Shown here piece by piece: positions 11,201 to 21,200 of a DNA stretch of 64,000 bases. Location: NCBI RefSeq assembly GCF_013204855.1, contig NZ_JABMKZ010000020.1, positions 83,980 through 147,979 of the forward strand, written 5' to 3'. Numbering within the stretch: the first letter of the stretch is position 1; every line of letters begins with the position of its first letter. The DNA comes from Paenibacillus alba. GTDB taxonomy: Bacteria; Bacillota; Bacilli; Paenibacillales; NBRC-103111. Below the pieces are notes generated by a model. It saw only the letters and a list, made by a program, of their open reading frames with translations. It was not told where the DNA came from and made no database searches. Position numbers and translations under genes: made by a program.

Positions 11201-12775
11201 TGCCGGAATCGATCCATTGTAATTCAAAGCGTCTGCTGAATTCATAGCAATCGATTTAAATGTCGTATCCCCAACAGCTTGGTAATACAAGGTAACGGTA
11301 TCCGCATTTTTGACAATCGCCGAAAAAGGAAGATCGACATCCGGAATTCCTTTGGTCAAAGGAGTATGCGTTACAGTGAGTTCTCCTCTAATATCAAGAA
11401 GGCTTCTTACCTGTAAGTAGTAACCGCTCGTATATGGCGCATAGTCTTGGGATTGTCCGACAACCCCTGTAAATGTATACGATTCGTTTGCAAGTAACTC
11501 TTTACTAACATCAATTCCAGTACTTCCTAGAACCTTGACAATAGACGGATTAGACGATTCGTCAATAACCGTTACATTGTAATCAGCACCCGAAGTATTG
11601 ATATTCGTGACTTTCCCATAAAACTTAACAACTTTGCCTTCCAGCACCTCTGCGGAAGAAGCCTTCGATAAATCCGTAATATTAATCACTTGAGGAGCCG
11701 GAGAGGTTGCTGCTCCCAAATCTGTTATACTATCAGCTAAAAATCGGAGTAACCCCTTCGTGAATGCCACATGTCCGGAAATTTTCACATTATGTCCAGG
11801 CACGATAGAAGGATTCGGCGCAGTAAGAGCGATCACATTAATCCCGCTTGTCGCATCTTGAATGTAAAAATTCGTGTTTTCCGAGCCTAAAACTTTATTA
11901 GCACTCGTCACTACGCCAGTAATGGTAGCCGCTTTTCCTAAGTTGGTAGGAATCCCATTCGTATCATTTACATGAAGGGCACTAATTGTCGTATCGCCCA
12001 AATCTGTGGTTCCTGAGAAGCCAGTGGGATATGTTGAACCCCTAGGATTCGCTGTTGCAGAAATAAAGTCATTCACATTGTTTTGAGAATCCAAACCGTT
12101 ACCGTCGCCAGATACATCTGGAAGATATCCCGAATTGGTTTTACGGATTAAAGCATTTGTTTTGCTGCCGCCAAGATCTGCAGCTTTCGTGCCAAATGAG
12201 TTATTTGCCGTACCGAAACCAATAAAATCAACGACATTCGGAATTTGACCTGGCGCTTTAATCGTGGCGCCTGTGCCGTCATCAATAAAAGCGGTGCTCG
12301 ATACTAATGCAACTTTCCCACCGTTCCCAGCCGATCCCGAGAAATTTATTCTCGAGCCGCCGTCAACATCGTAAGCTGGAAAATTATCTGGTAGCGGAGT
12401 AGCCGCTGCTGGATTCGCACGAATCAAATAATATCCGTGCGCAGGAATGGCATTCACCAAATTAACGGTTTGTGCCGCAGTGAATTTCCCGGTCGCAGAT
12501 GCATATTGAAGCGACCATCCGCTTAAATTAACAGGAGCGTCTGTTGGATTGTAAAGCTCAACGAACTTGTAGAAATAAGGTGCACTTGCACCTGGTGCAG
12601 TCGAGGATCCACCGAATATTTGACTTATCACGACATGGTTTGCCTTACTTGGCGCAGCCGCTTGCGCTTGCGGTACATTCACAATGAAACTCGTCGGCAG
12701 AATCATCGTAACTAACAAAAGTATCGTTAGCGCAAGGCTAAACCACTTCTTATTCTTTCCTATTATATGTAACAC
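5258..12775 (-). CDS. Giant secreted multidomain metallohydrolase with cohesin and dockerin (2505 aa)
   Basis: Approximate domain order: signal peptide (1-40); lamin-tail domain (45-245); OB-fold-like region (255-460); Ig-like segment (460-655); PHP/CehA-McbA-type metallohydrolase (660-920) with intact THNH, FSDHSHDID, FNHP and GEDNHD metal motifs; CARDB-like region (1010-1120); GATase/DUF4350-like domain (1125-1385); YhcR-like OB-fold (1390-1570); two Big_2 Ig domains (near 1590 and 2145); three 65-residue repeats containing GID[ST]TMEY; a jelly-roll-like domain (1828-1995); cohesin (2230-2360); small helical FIVAR-like domain (2362-2440); dockerin (2443-2505) with two calcium loops, DLNGDGKISIGD and DINNDGKVDIQD. 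The GTG start at 12775 follows GAGGGGG by 7 nt. Phosphoester or nucleic-acid hydrolysis outside the cell is inferred; the substrate is not known. Confidence 0.88.
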   Translation of the reverse strand: MLHIIGKNKKWFSLALTILLLVTMILPTSFIVNVPQAQAAAPSKANHVVISQIFGGSSTAPGASAPYFYKFVELYNPTDAPVNLSGWSLQYASATGKFTAAQTVNLVNAIPAHGYYLIRANPAAATPLPDNFPAYDVDGGSRINFSGSAGNGGKVALVSSTAFIDDGTGATIKAPGQIPNVVDFIGFGTANNSFGTKAADLGGSKTNALIRKTNSGYLPDVSGDGNGLDSQNNVNDFISATANPRGSTYPTGFSGTTDLGDTTISALHVNDTNGIPTNLGKAATITGVVTSANKVLGSENTNFYIQDATSGINVIALTAPNPSIVPGHNVKISGHVAFTKGLLRFLADSITDLGAATSPAPQVINITDLSKASSAEVLEGKVVKFYGKVTNINTSGADYNVTVIDESSNPSIVKVLGSTGIDVSKELLANESYTFTGVVGQSQDYAPYTSGYYLQVRSLLDIRGELTVTHTPLTKGIPDVDLPFSAIVKNADTVTLYYQAVGDTTFKSIAMNSADALNYNGSIPAANVPMPTFVYYIEAKGDKTVSVGPYTVDVGADTEGPTFSNALPAMGDTIETKHPEISVSMFDLSGVNAATAKITIGNKDFTNQAIIKEDQIRLNLTTADDLPEGPNTITVEAKDKVGNRSTYSWTFSIAQRFTGGNHYRGTTHNHTNISHDASGSPEDALKASQNYNYDFFAFSDHSHDIDSSLVNKDTVDHKGMPERSGGSDWQLTKDLAKQYTKDGSFVVFPAFEMTSTTWGHSNVFGTTDFIDRMQDGGKYQNLQNYYAWVLTYDNIVAQFNHPAMSANAFDNFIPYDKKVDKLFTMLEVGNGSGHYGYANAEDKLFNALDLGWHVAPTYGEDNHDATWGQTKKRTVIVSKDLTQESLLDSMRKMRVYFSEDPNAQLDVSASGWYMGSTTDTKTLQFDINVSDSVLENSSDPKYSYLKTPSNDNIDKIEIVSNGGRVIDTITPSGSKTAYNWKPTVNVVGGQQWFVVRITQKDGDRIYSAPIWSPTDDLYVKVSSVTASEGSITGAVPTTLTASISNLGVINVSNLNASFYYDAVDMGNKIGEAVISELQTNKSATARVTWDNPIAGNHKIIVVLTAGDGNNIGENKFEQAFTIKPSLGIKVLIDSTHQNENTTTDTGKYANNLTTFTSMMRKEGYTIAENTGAAITPAALAGTKILMLTHPATTYSTAEINAVKDFITGGGSVFVAERSNGTALNNLLSGVGSTVLFNGDTIYDDSKAGNFWSTITGNEFAVRTHPVPLTNYLTDFVSIMDFYSGTSLARNNAGAKAALVDNSNVSILVRGNETTFQQSAPSGGFSYKVGSGSAGGSQIPLVATEQIGSGRLFIAGMNIFNDNQLKVSTDPNDNGDFALNAMKWLGHFDTKVTAIGEARKLAPDTEVVVQGKVTSGAGVFYDAVYVQDDTGGIMAFSEIPEGSLKVGDTIRAYGHIKIFENNFELEFDKFANSIVKVSSGSPIQPKSLSTKNATLDENMGQLVKVFGEVTAIPDDSSYVLNDGSGDVLVFVDGYISSQSGVPIPKLKIGDKLSAIGLSGAFSEGSRIRVRDTRELIKTDALVPVTGVQLDKNSVIVSPGDPDITLTASVLPANATITAVIWSSSNEAVAKVNNGVVSIVGLGTAMINAESLDGGFKASAFINVIPLKPNVRADIGAKVIVGIDSTMEYNIDGAGWNPYVAATPPNLSGEHNVQVRVKATGSVLAGQIKDLYFSTAAPALTGFTWAVGSVLGTKATTIPAGTLKYAVGAASTLYQPALGELASDYTKLLVANVDIFASPNQHIYIVSVDGTNKITGWADITVANSSLITPPTLVKWDFEDSTTNASSGLKKATAKPISVVGPTGAFSYPTTSGSKAVSTSGWDASGDKYWLASFDASGYSYLQVTSKQTSSGTGPKEFKLQYSLDGTTWSNVPNAAITITTASTFVSLDNATLPAAANNQSTVYIRWLLASSNAINAGATIATGGTSRLDDVVVTGILLRPAPNVNADDTNKAITGIDSTMEYNINNAGWVVYNSATPPVLDGNFTVQVRVSAVGDVMPGLSKTLTFTGNAQSPGAPNVTADDVNNIILGIDTTMEYSIDGGAWTTYNPAAAPNLSGNHSVQVRVKANGAVPAGQSTILTFTENTIAVTGVTLTPSAIALIVGGTQTITATVAPGNATNQAVTWKSNNTNVVQVDGNGKVTAVGAGTATITVTTVDGGKTATCDVTVSGALDAINPTLTGSNHVLVGGTFDLAYGLSNVTSNVYAQDITFTFDPNQVEFVSAEAINSEFQIVDQQEKPGQIRFIAAIQGAANVRSGDLMMLHWKVNSSITQETTAIITLSNLLLTEGDGGETKVAGTSHSVQITALVDKAALNALIADAQAKLAAAEEGTRAGQYPVGTKAILLAAINSAQDVSGNQSSVQSEVDQAVTALNTALLTFTASVIIVLPGDLNGDGKISIGDLSIASRYYGKTSADPNWNTYKKADINNDGKVDIQDLAIISRKIISSN

Positions 12776-12864
12776 CGATTTTCCCCCTCACAAATTCCCT
12801 TTATAAAATTCAAACAATTGCAATACTGACCGAAATTTGGTAAGTTAAGGAAGGCCCTCTTTGG

Positions 12865-12943
12865 CATGGCAAAAAAGCCCTGACAAAAGATGCCGCCATA
12901 GCCGTCTATCAAAGCGCCTCGCCAAAAGCCTATTGATAGCGGC
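12865..12943 (-). ncRNA. Conserved structured leader RNA upstream of the 2505-aa gene
   Basis: An element of about 78 nt in the 5' untranslated region is nearly repeated at 21671-21748 upstream of the other giant gene. A stem is formed by GCCGCTATCAA and TTGATAGACGGC, enclosing an almost invariant core, GGCTTTTGGCGAGGCGC. Downstream come a conserved TGGCGGC and a T-rich tract. The outer stem bases differ from the second copy but keep pairing, which supports RNA structure. It does not match a riboswitch class that I recognise. Confidence 0.6.
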
Positions 12944-13022
12944 TTTTTTTTTTGGAATCACCCCTCCTTTTCGAGAACGTTTACTTGTTAAAAAATCTCA
13001 TGATTGGAAAAATTTCAAACTT

Positions 13023-13087
13023 TTGATAATTATCAATTTTACATTTGATTATATTTAAACTATATGACATATTTGTTTGAATGTAAA
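13023..13087 (-). promoter_or_regulatory. Sigma-A-type promoter and adjacent palindrome for the 2505-aa gene
   Basis: On the minus strand TTTACA (13087-13082) and TATAGT (13064-13059) are 17 bp apart. This predicts a start near 13052 and a 5' leader of about 275 nt. A perfect 14-bp palindrome, TTGATAATTATCAA (13023-13036), lies just inside the transcript and could be an operator. The rest of the 480-bp gap holds the leader RNA and the upstream gene's 3' hairpin. Confidence 0.5.
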
Positions 13088-13194
13088 TCGATTTTTCCCG
13101 CTATTTCCTTTACAATTCATTAATATTTTGAAAATTTGAATGATTACAAATTCGCATATGTTCATCCTTTTTTTATGCAGAACACACAACAGCC

Positions 13195-13222
13195 AAGGTG
13201 TCAATCTTACGATTGACACCTT
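13195..13222 (-). terminator. Perfect 12-bp stem downstream of cohesin-SLH copy 2
   Basis: AAGGTGTCAATC and GATTGACACCTT are perfect inverted repeats around a 4-nt loop, 34 nt past the stop of the gene at 13256-15208. No strong T-run follows, so it is either a weak intrinsic terminator or a 3'-stabilising hairpin. Confidence 0.6.
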
Positions 13223-13255
13223 AACTTTGACCATGAATTTTGTAATAAAATTTTG

Positions 13256-15208
13256 TTATTTATTCAATAAATTGTATATAACTTGAGCTGCTTCTGCACG
13301 TGAAGTAATGCCTTGCGGTTCGAATATACCATCCTGACGCCCTTGCACCAGATGAAGTTCCGCTGCCTGATTCACAAATGCCGCAGCCCATGAAGAAAAC
13401 TGAGATTCGTCTGTAAATACCGTGTTTGCATGACCCGTTGGTTGGCTACCATGAGTCACCGCATAGGCCCGCATCATCATTGTAACCATTTCCTCACGAG
13501 TAATTTGCGCATTCGGATCGAAAACAGCTTCGCTTTCCCCGTTTACAACTCCCGCTTTTACGGCAATGGCAATCGCTTCTGCATACCAATCACTTGATTT
13601 AACATCCGCAAATGAAGGCTGTCCAGTTCCGGTAAGCTTCAACGCTCTAACTAGCAGCGTAGTAAATTCTGCGCGAGTTACACTACGCTCCGGCTCAAAC
13701 GTTGTTGCGCTCGTTCCGTTCACAAGTTGTTTGGCCGCCAATTCTTTGATGACATCCCCAGCCCAATGATCCTTAGACACATCGCTGAAGGTCTTCGTGA
13801 CTTCCAGTACGGCATACTTACTAAAGTGGCTGATTTGTGCAACCATTTCACCGTTGCTGTATTGTCCGCCAATGTATTCAAGCTTACCGTCGTCAGCAAT
13901 ATAGTAGATTCCAGCTAATTTCGGATTCACCGATGCGTCCACTTTTATGCGAATCGTAATCGATTGGTCAAATTTTGACAGAACCGCGGCTGTTGAACCA
14001 TCCGCTTTAGTGACGGACAGCTTGAATTCGTAAACATCACCTATAAGCTTAATAGCTGCTTGAGATTCAGTTTGCCCTTTGGCTATTACATCCTTCGCCG
14101 TAGACACTGAGAGCGGCTCAAATAGTAACGAAATCGTACTATCTTTCAATGTTTCTGTGGATAACCCACTCGTTAGTTGTCTAATCAAATCAGCCGGGAC
14201 GTCTAAAGTTAATTTATCCGTTTTAATTTCAAGCTGATTTTGACCGAGCAGTTGGGCCGAATTAGAAGGAAGCGTAATTTGCTTCACGTCTCCCGACAGC
14301 CGGATGACTACCTTCCCATTTTCCGCCGGCTTGCTTATTTCTCCGAGTGTTACCACATGTATGCCATCCTGTTCAGTCTTTGGATCTGGGGTGCTTATAG
14401 GTGCTCCACCTCCGCCTCCTCCGCCCCCACCAGGACTGACTTGCGTACTTTTCGCTGGTACTTTCACCGGAATGCTCACTGTACTCGCTTTCGTACCATC
14501 CGATATTCTCGTTACTTCCAACACGAGATTCACCGTTGTTTCTACAACCGGTGGAACAATGGTTCCGTTTGTTACAATAACATCTGTGTTACTGGAACTC
14601 TTGATCGCTAAGGTAAATCCTTCCGGTACACTTGGCAGCGCTACTTCTGTACCGTCTTTCGCAGGTACGGCGATTGACGTTAGTGAAGATGCAACAGTTG
14701 CAGCCGACAAGTAGATATCAAGAGATTTCTTTACTCCTGCCACTAGTGGTTCAATAGCGTCCGTTTGGCTATCCACGAGTTTTACACTTTTAATTTCAAT
14801 TGAAGCCGTCCCTGACTCTTTCGCTATAAACGTTAAATTGAGCAAACCTATATCCCCATTGTCCCCTGGCACTGCCCCAATTCTGGAATGGGCAAATTGA
14901 AGATGACCTTCTGTTGTATCAACGATTGCAGGAACTCGAAATCCTGGAATTTTGGTGTTATCGCTCTTAGGTTTAAACTCCAACCGACTGGGGTCGAAAT
15001 CAAGATTGACTTCATAGGCATAAGTATCGACAAGGTTAATCCCCATCACGGCGACTTGAATCTCATCACCAACGGATATTGGTTTGTCGTTTAAGATCGT
15101 AAGCGAGAAAGAGACTGGACTTGCTGCTGAAGCAAACTGAGGAAGTAGCGAAAAAATAAGCATAGCAGCTACGAGGAGGAATGAGATTAATTTATGGATT
15201 CGTATCAT
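13256..15208 (-). CDS. Cell-surface anchoring protein: cohesin plus three SLH domains (copy 2)
   Basis: This 650-aa paralogue of the protein at 3497-5176 has a signal peptide (1-29, ending FASA), a cohesin (about 30-170) and an extra Ig-like segment of about 90 residues absent from copy 1. A glycine linker follows near 262-272, then the shared beta-rich domain and three SLH repeats (about 473-650). I chose the ATG at 15208 (MIRIHKLISF) because GAGAGGGGA lies about 9 nt upstream. An earlier in-frame ATG at 15232 has no ribosome binding site. It is encoded 79 nt after the 2117-aa dockerin protein, repeating the gene order of the other cassette. By family logic it should receive dockerins at the cell wall. 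Confidence 0.9.
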   Translation of the reverse strand: MIRIHKLISFLLVAAMLIFSLLPQFASAASPVSFSLTILNDKPISVGDEIQVAVMGINLVDTYAYEVNLDFDPSRLEFKPKSDNTKIPGFRVPAIVDTTEGHLQFAHSRIGAVPGDNGDIGLLNLTFIAKESGTASIEIKSVKLVDSQTDAIEPLVAGVKKSLDIYLSAATVASSLTSIAVPAKDGTEVALPSVPEGFTLAIKSSSNTDVIVTNGTIVPPVVETTVNLVLEVTRISDGTKASTVSIPVKVPAKSTQVSPGGGGGGGGGAPISTPDPKTEQDGIHVVTLGEISKPAENGKVVIRLSGDVKQITLPSNSAQLLGQNQLEIKTDKLTLDVPADLIRQLTSGLSTETLKDSTISLLFEPLSVSTAKDVIAKGQTESQAAIKLIGDVYEFKLSVTKADGSTAAVLSKFDQSITIRIKVDASVNPKLAGIYYIADDGKLEYIGGQYSNGEMVAQISHFSKYAVLEVTKTFSDVSKDHWAGDVIKELAAKQLVNGTSATTFEPERSVTRAEFTTLLVRALKLTGTGQPSFADVKSSDWYAEAIAIAVKAGVVNGESEAVFDPNAQITREEMVTMMMRAYAVTHGSQPTGHANTVFTDESQFSSWAAAFVNQAAELHLVQGRQDGIFEPQGITSRAEAAQVIYNLLNK

Positions 15209-15241
15209 TGTATGATTTCCCCTCTCTTTCAAAACAATAAG

Positions 15242-15266
15242 AGGAGGGCATTGCTGCCTTCCTCCT
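15242..15266 (-). promoter_or_regulatory. G/C-rich hairpin between giant gene and cohesin-SLH gene (copy 2)
   Basis: AGGAGG plus GCA pairs with TGC plus CCTCCT across a short loop with a small bulge. It occupies the same place as the hairpin at 5205-5232 in the other cassette, although the sequence differs. The shared placement suggests a role in balancing expression of the two genes. Confidence 0.45.
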
Positions 15267-15287
15267 ATTCGTTAAAAAGATACGTTA

Positions 15288-18200
15288 TTAATTAGAATCA
15301 AGAATTTTTCTGGATACAATCGCAATATCTTGAATGTCAACTTTACCATCATTGTTGATGTCTGCCATTTTGTAACTATTCCAGTTCAAATCTGCGGATG
15401 TTTTCCCATAATACCTGGCCACAATCCCCAAATCTGCAATTGAAATTTTTCCGTCTCCATTCAAATCTCCAAGAATCCCCTTAATAACAGAATCCTTAAA
15501 TGTTTGCAGAGCCGTATTCAGTGCAGCTAAAGCCAGATCGACATCCTCTTGCTTAGCAGATCCATTGCCAGAAACGGATTGAGCACTTGTTATGGCAGCG
15601 AGCAGGACCGCTTTTGTTCCAACAGGGTATTTGCCGACTTGGGTACCTTCAACTGCTGCATTATGCAGATTTTGAGCATCAGTAATCAAAGCGTTCAATG
15701 CCGACTTATCTACTGCAGCTTCGATCTGAACATTATAGGAAGTGCCAATGATGTGCAATTCCACGCCAGCTTCATTAGAGATAACTATATTTGAGATGCC
15801 AATCGACGTCTGTGGTGTGACGATATTTTTGGCTTTCCAATGAAGCACTAGTAAATCGCCACTTGAGTTAACCGCATTGCTCTCACCTAAACTTGCAGCA
15901 ATGAATCGGACTTCACCCAATTTTTCCGTCTTGTCAACAAGCTCGAACCCACTTCTAACCGAATTTGCTGAGACAAATTCGACTTTGTCAGGATCATAAG
16001 TAAATGTAATATCCTGCGCATACAAATCGCTTGTAACATTCATTAATCCAAATGTCGTATCGAACGAACCGCCAACAGCCACCTTATCCGTACCTTTCAA
16101 CGTCGAAGTAACGGTGTCGTCTGTTGCAGTCACAATCAACTCTTTGGTGTCACGAACACGAATCCGAGTTCCAGCTGAGTATTTACCTGCAAGACCCAAA
16201 GCCTGGAGCGTATCACCAACTTTAACTTTTGGAGCCGGACCTGACTGGGTAGCAATATAACCGTCTGTAAAGACAAGTACCGGTCCGCTGCCGTCGTCAA
16301 TGATGAAGGATAGGCCGCCATCCTCGATGGATTGAACTTTACCTTCTACTTTCACCAAAAGTCCTTGATTCGTTTCACTTGTAGAATCTTTCGTACTCGC
16401 TAATTTCGGAGGAATTGGTGTTCCTGGCATTTTATTCAACTTAATAAAGCTATCCAAGAATTCACCAAACTCTAATTCTTTATTGTTCTCGAATGTTTTG
16501 CTATGACCGTAAACACGGACCTTGTCACCTAATTTAAGCGATCCTTCCGGAATCTGATTAAATGCCATAATTCCGCCTGTATCATCTTGAACGTACACAG
16601 CGTCATAGAATACACCCGCCGCTGATGTAACTGTACCTTCAATCACAGCATCTTTCTCATCCGGTAAATTACGAACATCTGCAATTTTGGACACGACGGT
16701 ATCCCGGCCAGCCAACCAATTATAAACGTTCAATGTGAATCTTGGATTGCCTTTGTAGTTAAAGGTCGTATCTTGCTGCTTGTCGTTGAAGATATTCATC
16801 CCCGAAACAACAATGCGACCTTGCCCTATTTGCTCAGATGCAATCAAAGGTATTTGTGCCCCGTTATTACTATTGGTGTCTGTATTATAAGTTACAGCTC
16901 CACCCTTAAGGTTAACTTGATAAGTGGTCTTATTCCCTTTAACTAAGAGTGTAACCTTGCTGCTGTCCGTCAGCTTGGTTCCGTCAGCTTTATATAGGCT
17001 TGAACCACTATAATATTCTATTGTTCTCACAATATCTGTCATATAGTTTGCAACTGGTTCAGGATAAGCCTTTACAGCAAACGGGCTAACTTTAGGGTCA
17101 CCCCAGAAGTTACCATCTTTACTGTCATCGAATACGCCGTCGTTATTGACTCGAATATCCGATCCAATCGCTTGAAGAATTGGGTTATTGATTGTAGGAT
17201 CCGCACTGTTGTTGCTCTTCTCTGTTAACAACAATGAACCACCAGCTTTTACAAAGTCTGCAACAGCCGTTTGTTCAGCTGCCGTCAGAGCCGTTTTCGG
17301 ATGCGAAATCATGAGTACTTTCACACCAGCTAGTACCGCTGGCGTAATCGGAACTTTATTTTCCACAAAAGTGTAACCTTCTGTTTGCAAAATTTTAATC
17401 ATCGTCTTGAAATTGTCTTTATAGGTTCCCGAGTCTCCAGATGAATTCTCGTTGCCGTGCGCGCCATCCAGCATAACGGTAATGCCTAACGGCGGCTTAA
17501 TTTTAAACGGTTTCTCAAGCGTATTATCTTTCGCATCATCTCCGGCAGGAGGATCCACGGCTGCGATAAAGGTAATATCCCCACTAATTGGATTATCCCA
17601 GTTAAAGGTTGCATATCCCATCGTTTTAGCCGCTAAATCAGCAATTGTATAATCACCAATTTTATGAGCAGCATCAGCTTGGTTGTAATACAAGTGAACA
17701 TTCAAATTGCTTGCAACTGTTTTACCCAGATTACTTACAAGAGCTTTAATCGTTGCAGGACTTCCGCCTGTGATCGCATCGCCAACAACTTCAATGCCGC
17801 TCAAACGAACGTCTGGATTTACTTCTTTGGTCCAGATCGGTGCGGAGTAGGCTTGCTCGCCGTCTTTTTGAGTCACTTTCACGACGAACCATTGCTGTGC
17901 TCCAATAACATTGACCTTAGGATCCCATGTAAAGGAAGTTGAATCTGTGGTAGGTACGAATGAATCTATTACCCTGCCACCGTTCGTGATAAGCTCTACT
18001 TTTGCAATATTGTCGTTCGACTTGTAGTCTTTCGGTAAAAACTTATAGTCTGGACTTGTCGGCGACTCAGCGACATTATCGCTTCCAGTAATATGGAAAT
18101 CAAGAGATTGTCTGTCTAGAATCGAACCCATATAATAGCCGTTTGCCGAGAAATCTAACGTCATGTTTGGATCTTCCGTGAAATAAACATGCATGTTTTT

Positions 18201-21200
18201 CATCGAGCTTAGTAATGAATCTTGAGAAAGATCTTTAGCTACGATAACGGTACGCTTCATTGTTTGACCCCATGTAGCGTCATGGTTATCCTCACCATAC
18301 GTTGGAGCAACATGCCAGCCAAGATCTAAGGCATTAAAGAACTTATCCTGTGCATTCGCATATCCGTAATGGCCTGAGCCATTTCCTACTTCAAGCATTG
18401 TGAAAAGTTTATCGACATTTTTATCGTAAGGGATAAAGTTATCAAACGCATTCGCAGACATAGCCGGGTGGTTGAACTGTGCGACGATATCGTCGTATGT
18501 CATGACCCATGCATAGTAATTGTTCAGGTTTTGATAAGCTCCGCCATTAACGACGCGGTCGATAAAATTAGTCGTTCCAAATACGTTGGAGTGACCCCAT
18601 GTTGTGGAAGTCATTTCAAAAGCCGGGAATACGACGAACTTGTCATTTTTCGTATAATCCTTAGCTAGCTTTTGAGTCAGCTGCCAATCGCTGCCGCCAG
18701 TTCTTTCCGTCATGCCGCCTTTGTTGATTACATTATCCGAAGAAGCAAGGCTTGAATCGATATCATGAGAGTGGTCGGAGAATGCAAACCAATCATAGTG
18801 ATACTTTTCAGCTTCTAGCAGCGCTTTTTCCGGATCGCCAGCAGCGTCATGGGAAATATTCGTGTGATTGTGCGTGGTTCCGCGATAATGATTGCCGCCC
18901 GTGAATGGCAGAATGACTTCAAAACTCCATGAGACAGAACTCGGATTGCCTCTCAAGTCTTTCGAGCTCACTTCTACTGCGTGAATGCCAACGGACAGAT
19001 CTGTCTGAAGTGCTACCGACACATCATTGCCAACAGCGGTGACATACTGAGAAGAAATCGTCGTTCCATCGACTTTTACTACAATCGAATTTTTATCAAC
19101 GCCGCTCGGATCAGTCAAGGTTAAGGAAATATCCGGCAGCTTGCTTTCCGTTTTTTGCCCTTGAGTTGGAATCATTTTGGAATATGCCGGACCATCCGTA
19201 TCCACGATGACAGTCACTTTGTTTGGGTTCCCTAAATCTCCGGACGATTGAACCTGTGTTCCCGCTTTAGCTTCAATGTAATATTCTAAGCCAACTACCG
19301 GAACGGATTCTTTCACTATATTAGCTGTAAAGTTTGCATTGTCCGTTGAAATCATTGGTACTTTCGTATAGTTTGTATCTCCCTTCGCTCTATAATAGAA
19401 GTCCACTGACTGAGCGTTTTGCGCTGTTGCAGTAAAGGCGAGATCTACATCTTTGTACACTTGAGTGATTGGTTCGTGAGCGAAGCTCAACACACCAACA
19501 ACGTCGGATTTACTTCTCGGAAAGATTTGATACCCAGAAGTAAAAGGAGTTGCTGATTTGTTTTGTCCTACAACGCCCGTAACGGTGTACGTGCTGCCTA
19601 CAACTAAATCTGTAGCAACATTGATTCCTGCGCCAAGCGTTGGAGCTGCAGCGGTAATAACACGCACAATGACTGATTTGTTATTGGCATCTACGAGAGT
19701 CACGTTAAAGTTTGCTCCAGATGCGACAGAACTTGCTACTTTTCCTGTAACTGTAACCAACTTTCCTTCTAATGGCTCTCCTGTTGCATAGCTGGTTAAA
19801 TCTGCAATATCAGTTAACAGCGGAGCAGGTACAGGAGCAGTACCTAAATTAACAGCTGCAGTAGGCGTGAATTCGAGTAAACCTTGATAAAATTGCAAAT
19901 AACCGGTAACACGAACATTTACACCTGGATCAATTTGGAAACCTGATGCGGTACCAGAGTAAATGTTTACACCGCTTGTATCATCTTGAATGTAATAATT
20001 ATTGTTTGTTGATCCGATGACATTGTTTTTAATTGTAGCAACGCCTTCAATCGTATAAAGCATGTTTTGATTGACCGGACTTGCTAATGTATTCACCCCA
20101 GCAGCATCATTCACTCTAAGGTCTTTGATTTTGGTAATTGTAAATAAATCGATAGCTACTTTGCCACTCTCGCTATTACTGCCATCTTTAGCAGTGACAT
20201 AAACCTTTTTGACTGAATCTGTGTTTGTAAATGTCATGCTGAATGAACCATTTGCAGCAGCCGTTGCAGTCGTTACCGGAGTTGGCGAAGTGGCATCCAG
20301 GTAAAGAGAAACGGTCGAGTTCGCTACTACTGCACCAGCAGAACCTGTAATTGTTGTTAATGTACTAAATGTAATATTATTGATAACCGGATTCGCCGTT
20401 TTCGCCGGAATTGGTTTAATATCAGCATCAAGTACTGCTACGTCAACCCAATCGGTAATTTTGCTTTGAGCATCCAGCTTCACAATGAAGATATGCTGGC
20501 CGCTTGTTACCGAGATATCCGTAGCTTCAACTAAACCAAGCGTATAGGCTGTTGCCGGATCACCTACATAAGGACGTGTTTGCGCCCCTGCAGCACCTAC
20601 GACATATTTCAAGGTTCCACTCGGCACAACTGTTGCTTGCGTTGTTCCGTTCGCAGTTCCTTTCGCCCATGTAATGCCTGTTAATGCAGCTGCTGGCGGT
20701 GCCGTTGCTGGTTTGATATTAGCACCAAGCACCGGTACATCTACCCAATCCGTAACTTTGTTCTGTGCGTCAATTCTAGTGATGAAGATGTGTTGACCGG
20801 ATGTTACCGGAATATCAACATTTACTGCGGGGCCATACGTGCTAGCTGTTACAGTATCACCAACATTAGGCTGCGTTTGAGATCCCGCCGCACCTACTGT
20901 ATATTTCAGCGTTCCACTTGGGACAGTCGTAGCAGTTGTCGTGCCGGTTGCGCTTCCTTGTGTCCAATTAAGACCTGTTAACGTAGGAGCCGGTACTTTA
21001 GGACCTGTATCAACCGGAGTACCCATGATAAGGATATCAGAGATTCTGCTGTTCCCATTAGTTTGAGATATCGTCCCCACCCCATTAGTACCGCTATTCG
21101 TTGCGGTAATCGATGCATTGGACGTATTAACCCATCTAATATAAACATTTGCTTGATTATCCACTTCACTAGGCAAATTGATATCTTTTGTCGCAATCGT

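Noticed and set aside
12840..12973. A 38-codon upstream frame (GTG start after GGAGG) inside the leader of the 2505-aa gene
   Set aside because: The frame is not kept in the second leader, where it stops early and has no start, while base pairing is kept. RNA structure explains the conservation better than a leader peptide.
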